Below are positions 14,260 to 18,279 of a DNA stretch of 18,279 nt, piece after piece. The first letter of the stretch is position 1, and each line of letters opens with the position of its first letter. Under the pieces are notes generated by a model. The model was given only the letters and a program-made list of their open reading frames with translations, searched no databases and was not told the origin of the DNA. The position numbers and the translations under genes were made by a program. The stretch spans positions 1 to 18,279 of the forward strand of contig DAISJD010000053.1 of the NCBI GenBank assembly GCA_036821645.1, given 5' to 3'. Origin of the DNA: DAISJD01 sp036821645 (GTDB lineage Bacteria > Pseudomonadota > Alphaproteobacteria > ATCC43930 > CGMCC-115725).

Positions 14260-14299
14260 TCCCATCACCGGTACCAAGGCAGTCGGACCCTTTTTCTTT
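14213..14299 (+). terminator. Long intrinsic terminator/attenuator before the GNAT gene
   Basis: Bases 14213-14227 pair with 14274-14288 in 15 consecutive pairs (three G-U). Above them CTGGTG (14234-14239) pairs with CACCGG (14266-14271) and GGGAT (14248-14252) with ATCCC (14259-14263). The stem is followed by CC and TTTTTCTTT (14291-14299), a U-tract. Only 26 bases separate the U-tract from the GNAT ATG, too few to hold an ordinary promoter, so transcripts reaching the gene must read through. This argues for regulated termination over a simple gene-end terminator. Confidence 0.75.
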
Positions 14300-14325
14300 C
14301 CCCCCCTCCGATCGTTTGGATACCG

Positions 14326-14892
14326 ATGATGATCACATATAGCCCCGAACATGCCGACGACCATGACGAGATCGAAGCCCTGCTCGATGCGTGCTTCGGC
14401 CCTGATCGCCTCAGCAAATCCTCCTATTCCTACCGGTCGGGGATCGATCGGATCTGGCCGCTCTGTCGGGTTGCCCGGGATGAAGCCCTGCTCATCGGCA
14501 CGATCCGGTATTGGCCCATCACGATTGGCGTTACGGCCGAACCCGCACTTCTTCTGGGGCCGGTCGCGGTCGATTGCGCTTATCAGGGCCAAGGTATTGC
14601 GGCACGGTTGATTCTGGATACGCTGGGCGAGGCACGGGCGGCTGGGCATCGTCTGGTGTTGTTGGTCGGAGACGCCCCTTATTACAATCGGTTCGGCTTT
14701 TACGAGGCCGGGCGGCACGGCATTACCATGGCCCGCGAAAATCCGGCCCGCACCCTGTGCCATCCGCTGTGCGAGGGGCCTCTGCCTGCCGGGACCGTCC
14801 ATCGGGCCGACCACCAAGCCCATGCCTCAGCCAGTGGGTATGCGGGTGGCTATCAGGTGCGCCCACCGTTTCGGATCGTCACCGCCGCCTAG
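14326..14892 (+). CDS. GNAT-family N-acetyltransferase (YhbS-like)
   Basis: The 188-residue protein is a GCN5-related acetyltransferase resembling the YhbS group, which uses acetyl-CoA; the acceptor is unknown. The central strand LLLGPVAVDCAYQGQGIAARLI contains the acetyl-CoA pyrophosphate loop QGQGIA. A later block, LVLLVGDAPYYNRFGFYEAG, is the signature of this subgroup. Only a weak ribosome-binding site is visible, and ATG codons at 14326 and 14329 are both possible. Its leader contains a small Cys-rich frame and an attenuator-like terminator, so expression is probably controlled by premature termination. The stop codon shares the CTAG tetranucleotide at 14889-14892 with the stop of the convergent diguanylate cyclase gene. 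Confidence 0.9.
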   Translation: MMITYSPEHADDHDEIEALLDACFGPDRLSKSSYSYRSGIDRIWPLCRVARDEALLIGTIRYWPITIGVTAEPALLLGPVAVDCAYQGQGIAARLILDTLGEARAAGHRLVLLVGDAPYYNRFGFYEAGRHGITMARENPARTLCHPLCEGPLPAGTVHRADHQAHASASGYAGGYQVRPPFRIVTAA

Positions 14893-15968
14893 TCCTCGTC
14901 GTCCTCATCATCGAACGCCTCGCCCACACCCTTCGGCGGATTGTCGTCGCTTTCCATGACGCAGCAATTGCGCCCCTGGGTTTTCGCCTGGTAGAGGGCG
15001 GCATCCGCCCGTTCGATGAAGACGTAGGATGGTTCGCCCAGACGATAGGCTGCAACCCCGACTGAAATCGTCACCGTGCCCAGGGTTTCACGCGTGTCGC
15101 GTTTTTGAATGGTTTTACGGGCGATACTCTCGCGCAGATGTTCGGCAACCGTCATCGCGGCACTGGCAGAGGTGTCCGGCAGCAGAATCACGAACTCTTC
15201 ACCGCCATAGCGGGCGGCAATATCGCGGCCCTTGATCCCGTCCAACAAGGCCCGGGCCACAAGCCGCAAAACCAAGTCGCCAAATTGGTGCCCGTGGGTA
15301 TCGTTGAATTTTTTGAAATGATCGATATCCATCAGCAGCAAGGACAGTTCCGTGCCCTTTTCCATGGATTGCTGCATTTCGTGTTTCAGTCGCTGATCGA
15401 ATTGCTTGCGGTTGCCGATCCCGGTCAAGGCATCGGTTAGGGCCTCGCGGCTCGCGTCTTCGACCTGTTTGCGCAAAGCGCCGATTTCGGCTGTCGACCG
15501 GGACAGTTCGACTTCAAGACGGTTGCTGCGCTCGATCGCCATGTGGGTTTCCGACATGACGGAACGCACGATCTCGCGCACCGTATCGACCTGAAGGCCC
15601 GCATCATCGAGACTTTCGGCCTGAGAGCCGAGAGCCTGATTAAAATTCTTCGTTTCGACGCCGGCCTTCATCAACGCACCGAGAGCCTCAACCACGGCTC
15701 CCTCGATCTGGGTCGCGATCAGACGCACGCGATCCGTTTCCTTTTGGGTACTGCAGAACCGCTCGAAGAGTTCCGCGCAGACATCCGGGGTAAATTCCTG
15801 TTCGTTCGAAATCAGAATATCCAAGGCCCGCTTTAAAGCAGGCATCTGATCCGAGCAATAATAATACCAAACCGTATAGTTTTCCGGTGTACAACTGATG
15901 TGATAATGCTGCAACAGGCCAAGAGCACGCCGGGCCCAATCACGCGTCAGCTTAAATTCTGGAGCCAC
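14889..15968 (-). CDS. Diguanylate cyclase (GGDEF) with N-terminal helical domain
   Basis: This 359-residue protein makes cyclic di-GMP from two GTP. Residues 1 to about 170 form a helical region with no membrane segment, opening FKLTRDWARRALGLLQHYHI, then a likely coiled coil at about 145-175. The GGDEF domain (about 175-335) has DALTGIGNRKQFD, LLLMDIDHFKKFND and an intact RYGGEEF active site. The inhibitory site normally read as RxxD five residues before the motif is KGRD here, so product inhibition may be weakened. The C-terminus is very acidic (DDEDDED). The GTG start is supported by GGAGG 6 bases upstream. It lies 34 bp after the PAS-GGDEF-EAL gene on the same strand, so co-transcription is likely. 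Confidence 0.93.
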   Translation of the reverse strand: MAPEFKLTRDWARRALGLLQHYHISCTPENYTVWYYYCSDQMPALKRALDILISNEQEFTPDVCAELFERFCSTQKETDRVRLIATQIEGAVVEALGALMKAGVETKNFNQALGSQAESLDDAGLQVDTVREIVRSVMSETHMAIERSNRLEVELSRSTAEIGALRKQVEDASREALTDALTGIGNRKQFDQRLKHEMQQSMEKGTELSLLLMDIDHFKKFNDTHGHQFGDLVLRLVARALLDGIKGRDIAARYGGEEFVILLPDTSASAAMTVAEHLRESIARKTIQKRDTRETLGTVTISVGVAAYRLGEPSYVFIERADAALYQAKTQGRNCCVMESDDNPPKGVGEAFDDEDDED

Positions 15969-16002
15969 TTCGCACCTCCATCCCTTGCCAGACGCCAGGG
16001 CA

Positions 16003-18279
16003 TCACAATATTCGTCGCTTCAGGAGCTGCGGCACCTCGTCTGCGGGAACTGGCCTTGAGAAGAGATATCCCTGGCCGTAGTCGCAACCGAGTGCGCGCA
16101 ATCTTTCTGCATCCTGTCGCGTTTCGACGCCTTCCGCCACAACTTTTAGCCCTAAATCATGGGCAAGTTCGATGATTGAACGCACAAGACGAAACGCCTC
16201 TGGGGCATTCCCCATACGGCTGATAAAGGACCGATCGACCTTCAAAACATCGAGCGGAAAGCGGTGGAGATAACTCAATGAAGAGTAGCCCGTTCCAAAA
16301 TCGTCGAGCGATAACTCAACCCCGCGATCGCGCAGCGCCTGCAAGGTTTTAGCCATGGCTTCGGGATCGTTCATCAAGACGCTTTCGGTCAGTTCGAGTT
16401 TCAGCCGACCAGCCGGCAATGCTAAGCGATCCAGCAGCCCAAGCAGCCGCATGACCCCCGCTTGATCCGAAATTTGCCGAGCCGACAGATTGACCGCCAT
16501 GGATAAGCGGCCCGGCACCATGCCCGCCTCGTCCCAACGGGCCAATTCCCGGGCCGCACTTTCGATGGCAAAACAGCCAAGGGGGCCGATCAACCCCGCC
16601 TCTTCCGCCAGGGGAATGAACTGAACCGGCGAGATCAGCCCCAGTTCCGGGTGACGCCACCGCATCAGCACCTCAAAACCAGTGATCTCGTTATCGGGTC
16701 CATCGCAGAGACTGACGATCGGTTGGTAATGAAAGAAGATCTGGCCGAGCCGCTCGGCATTGGTCAGATCCTTCGACAAGCGACGGCGCAGATTCGTCTC
16801 GCGCAACAAGGCATCGTTGAACAGTTCCGCCCGACCGCCGCCCAGAGATTTGGCCCGATCGAGCGCCAAGCGCGCGTTGCGCAAGAGATCCGTCCCAGCC
16901 GGCACATCGCCCAGGGTGGGGGCCGCAACCCCGACGGAAATCGATACCGGGAATTCGACATCGCCAAGGCAATAGGGCATCCGAAGATCGGCCATGACCG
17001 TCTCGACCCAAGCGAGGGCGGCCTGATGATCGGCAATATTTTGCAGCCAAACGGCAAACTCGTCCCCGCCGAGTCGGGACAGGGCATCCTGCGACGTCAC
17101 CCGACCGGCCAATCGGCGGGCAATGGACACCAGCAAGGCATCGCCCGCCCCCGATCCCATGCTTTCATTCACCCGGCTGAACTGATCGACATTGAACAGG
17201 ACGACCGCCGTGCCTGCGATGGCACTCTCATCATTGCGCGTATCGACAAGATGCGTAAAGAAGGCCCGATTGTTGATCCCCGTCAGGCGATCTTCATAGG
17301 CCGCATCCATCAGATTTTTTTCAAAGGTCTTGCGCAGGGTAATGTCGGACTGCGATCCGGCCATCCTGATCGGCTCGCCAGCGTTGGAGCGCAGCACGAT
17401 GGCCCGGCACTGCATCCAACAATAGCGACCATCGCCGTGGCGCAACCGATATTCAGTATCCAATTGCGGGATATGCCCGGCAATATGCTCGTCGATTTCG
17501 TGTTTTACCCGTCCCACATCTTCAGGATGGATCCGCGACAGCCAATCATCCAACGTCGAAAGACGTTTGCCCGATTCTTCCCCGACGATCTGGCGCCAAC
17601 GGGCGGAATAATAAACCCGACCCGTCGGAATATCCCAATCCCAGATCCCGTCGTTCGATGCCCTAGAAATCAAGGCGTAGCGTACTTCGCTTTCCAGCAA
17701 CTCCTGTTCGGCCAATTTGCGGTCGGTAATGTCGTAATAGGCCGCAACGATCGCGGGCTGTTCGTCGAAGATGATCGATCGGGCCGCAACCAGGGCCCAA
17801 AATGACGTATCATCGCTCCGGCGCAGTTGGACTTCATAATTTTCAACCGACCCATCGCGCCGGATGCGGTCGATCAACCGTGCCTGCTCCCCCGGATCGA
17901 CGTAAAACCGATCGGTCATCCCGCCCGCTACGGCATTGGACCCCGTTTCGTCGATTTTCAATTGCTGACGAGAGCGCTCATTGGCAAAAACCAGCCGTTG
18001 GTGATCGGCCCCCGTGACGACGATCGGAATCGGCAGCGACTCGGCAATGGTGCGGAATTTTTCCTTTATTTTCCGTGATTTCGGGCTCTGAAGTAGATTG
18101 AGATCGCCAAGCCGCGCCCCCAGTAACGTCCCCAAGAACAAGCAGAAAAGCGCACCGACACCGGAACCCCAGCCGCTATCACCTTGGTGGGTGGCAAAAA
18201 GCAGGGCCGCATGGGCAGCCCAGGCCCCCAAAAAGCCGGTCGCCCCCCCAAGAATGGCCCCGCGCGGATCCGTCAATAA
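16003..18279 (-). CDS. Membrane PAS-PAS-GGDEF-EAL c-di-GMP protein (5' end at window edge)
   Basis: About 757 residues are visible. The frame is open to the window edge; a TTG at 18276 could start it, but the true N-terminus may lie outside. Order: two hydrophobic segments (about 9-30 and 38-57), PAS (about 70-190), PAS with PAC (about 195-320, GIWDWDIPTGRVYYSARW and MAGSQSDITLRK), GGDEF (about 325-480) and EAL (about 495-745). The GGDEF motif LGGDEF is intact, but the RxxD inhibitory site reads TSQD. The EAL domain has EVL in place of EAL, and keeps NLSARQ, ELTES, DDFGTGYSSLSYL and AEGVET, so phosphodiesterase activity is plausible. PAS domains suggest redox, light or small-ligand control at the membrane. 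It is followed by a diguanylate cyclase gene. Confidence 0.92.
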   Translation of the reverse strand, partial: LLTDPRGAILGGATGFLGAWAAHAALLFATHQGDSGWGSGVGALFCLFLGTLLGARLGDLNLLQSPKSRKIKEKFRTIAESLPIPIVVTGADHQRLVFANERSRQQLKIDETGSNAVAGGMTDRFYVDPGEQARLIDRIRRDGSVENYEVQLRRSDDTSFWALVAARSIIFDEQPAIVAAYYDITDRKLAEQELLESEVRYALISRASNDGIWDWDIPTGRVYYSARWRQIVGEESGKRLSTLDDWLSRIHPEDVGRVKHEIDEHIAGHIPQLDTEYRLRHGDGRYCWMQCRAIVLRSNAGEPIRMAGSQSDITLRKTFEKNLMDAAYEDRLTGINNRAFFTHLVDTRNDESAIAGTAVVLFNVDQFSRVNESMGSGAGDALLVSIARRLAGRVTSQDALSRLGGDEFAVWLQNIADHQAALAWVETVMADLRMPYCLGDVEFPVSISVGVAAPTLGDVPAGTDLLRNARLALDRAKSLGGGRAELFNDALLRETNLRRRLSKDLTNAERLGQIFFHYQPIVSLCDGPDNEITGFEVLMRWRHPELGLISPVQFIPLAEEAGLIGPLGCFAIESAARELARWDEAGMVPGRLSMAVNLSARQISDQAGVMRLLGLLDRLALPAGRLKLELTESVLMNDPEAMAKTLQALRDRGVELSLDDFGTGYSSLSYLHRFPLDVLKVDRSFISRMGNAPEAFRLVRSIIELAHDLGLKVVAEGVETRQDAERLRALGCDYGQGYLFSRPVPADEVPQLLKRRIL

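Noticed and set aside
16651..17805. 384-codon open frame on the plus strand
   Set aside because: It is antisense to the PAS-GGDEF-EAL gene, whose domain motifs are unmistakable. The plus-strand translation has no recognisable family and reflects GC-rich codon bias.

Overview
The window looks like part of a GC-rich alphaproteobacterial genome, most probably Rhodospirillales-like. The support is the GC-rich codon use, a Nudix-derived NAD regulator of a type known from Alphaproteobacteria placed directly before nadABC, and c-di-GMP genes of alphaproteobacterial style. The placement is an inference, because the window has no rRNA or tRNA. The first 19 bases match the synthetic Tn5 mosaic-end (Nextera) sequence at 17 of 19 positions. 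The window therefore probably starts at a contig end with residual adapter, and hutF is cut there.

Layout. (1) 1-2455: divergent histidine-degradation genes, hutF (minus, truncated) and hutI (plus). (2) 2698-5720: three plus-strand genes, namely a divergent CYTH-CHAD polyphosphate-type protein, a FrnE-like DsbA-family oxidoreductase and a LysE/RhtB-family exporter. (3) 5760-6513: a minus-strand, Tat-exported Fe-type superoxide dismutase with a strong terminator. It is separated by a very AT-rich intergenic region from a plus-strand MscS-like channel carrying a cyclic-nucleotide-binding domain (6922-8385). (4) 8497-13097: the NAD de novo block, nadQ-type regulator then nadA-nadB-nadC. Two similar inverted repeats and an intrinsic terminator lie between the regulator and nadA. 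(5) 13112-13804: a secreted class A/PAP2 acid phosphatase on the minus strand, convergent with nadC. (6) 14091-14892: a GNAT acetyltransferase preceded by what looks like a full attenuation leader (promoter, Cys-containing 37-codon ORF, hairpin over the Cys codons, long terminator hairpin with U-tract). (7) 14889-18279: a minus-strand pair of c-di-GMP genes, a membrane PAS-PAS-GGDEF-EAL protein (5' end at the window edge) followed by a stand-alone diguanylate cyclase.

How the genes work together. NadA, NadB and NadC turn aspartate into nicotinate mononucleotide, and the adjacent regulator probably represses nadABC through the palindromes before nadA. HutI and HutF perform the third and fourth steps of the formylglutamate route of histidine breakdown; hutH, hutU and hutG are not in the window. 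The two c-di-GMP genes are 34 bp apart and probably co-transcribed. Most of the window is ordinary chromosomal content. The most unusual item is the structured leader before the GNAT gene, followed by the NAD operator/terminator arrangement, the degenerate CYTH domain fused to CHAD, and the AT-rich island upstream of the superoxide dismutase. I saw no tRNA, rRNA, CRISPR array, transposase or phage gene.
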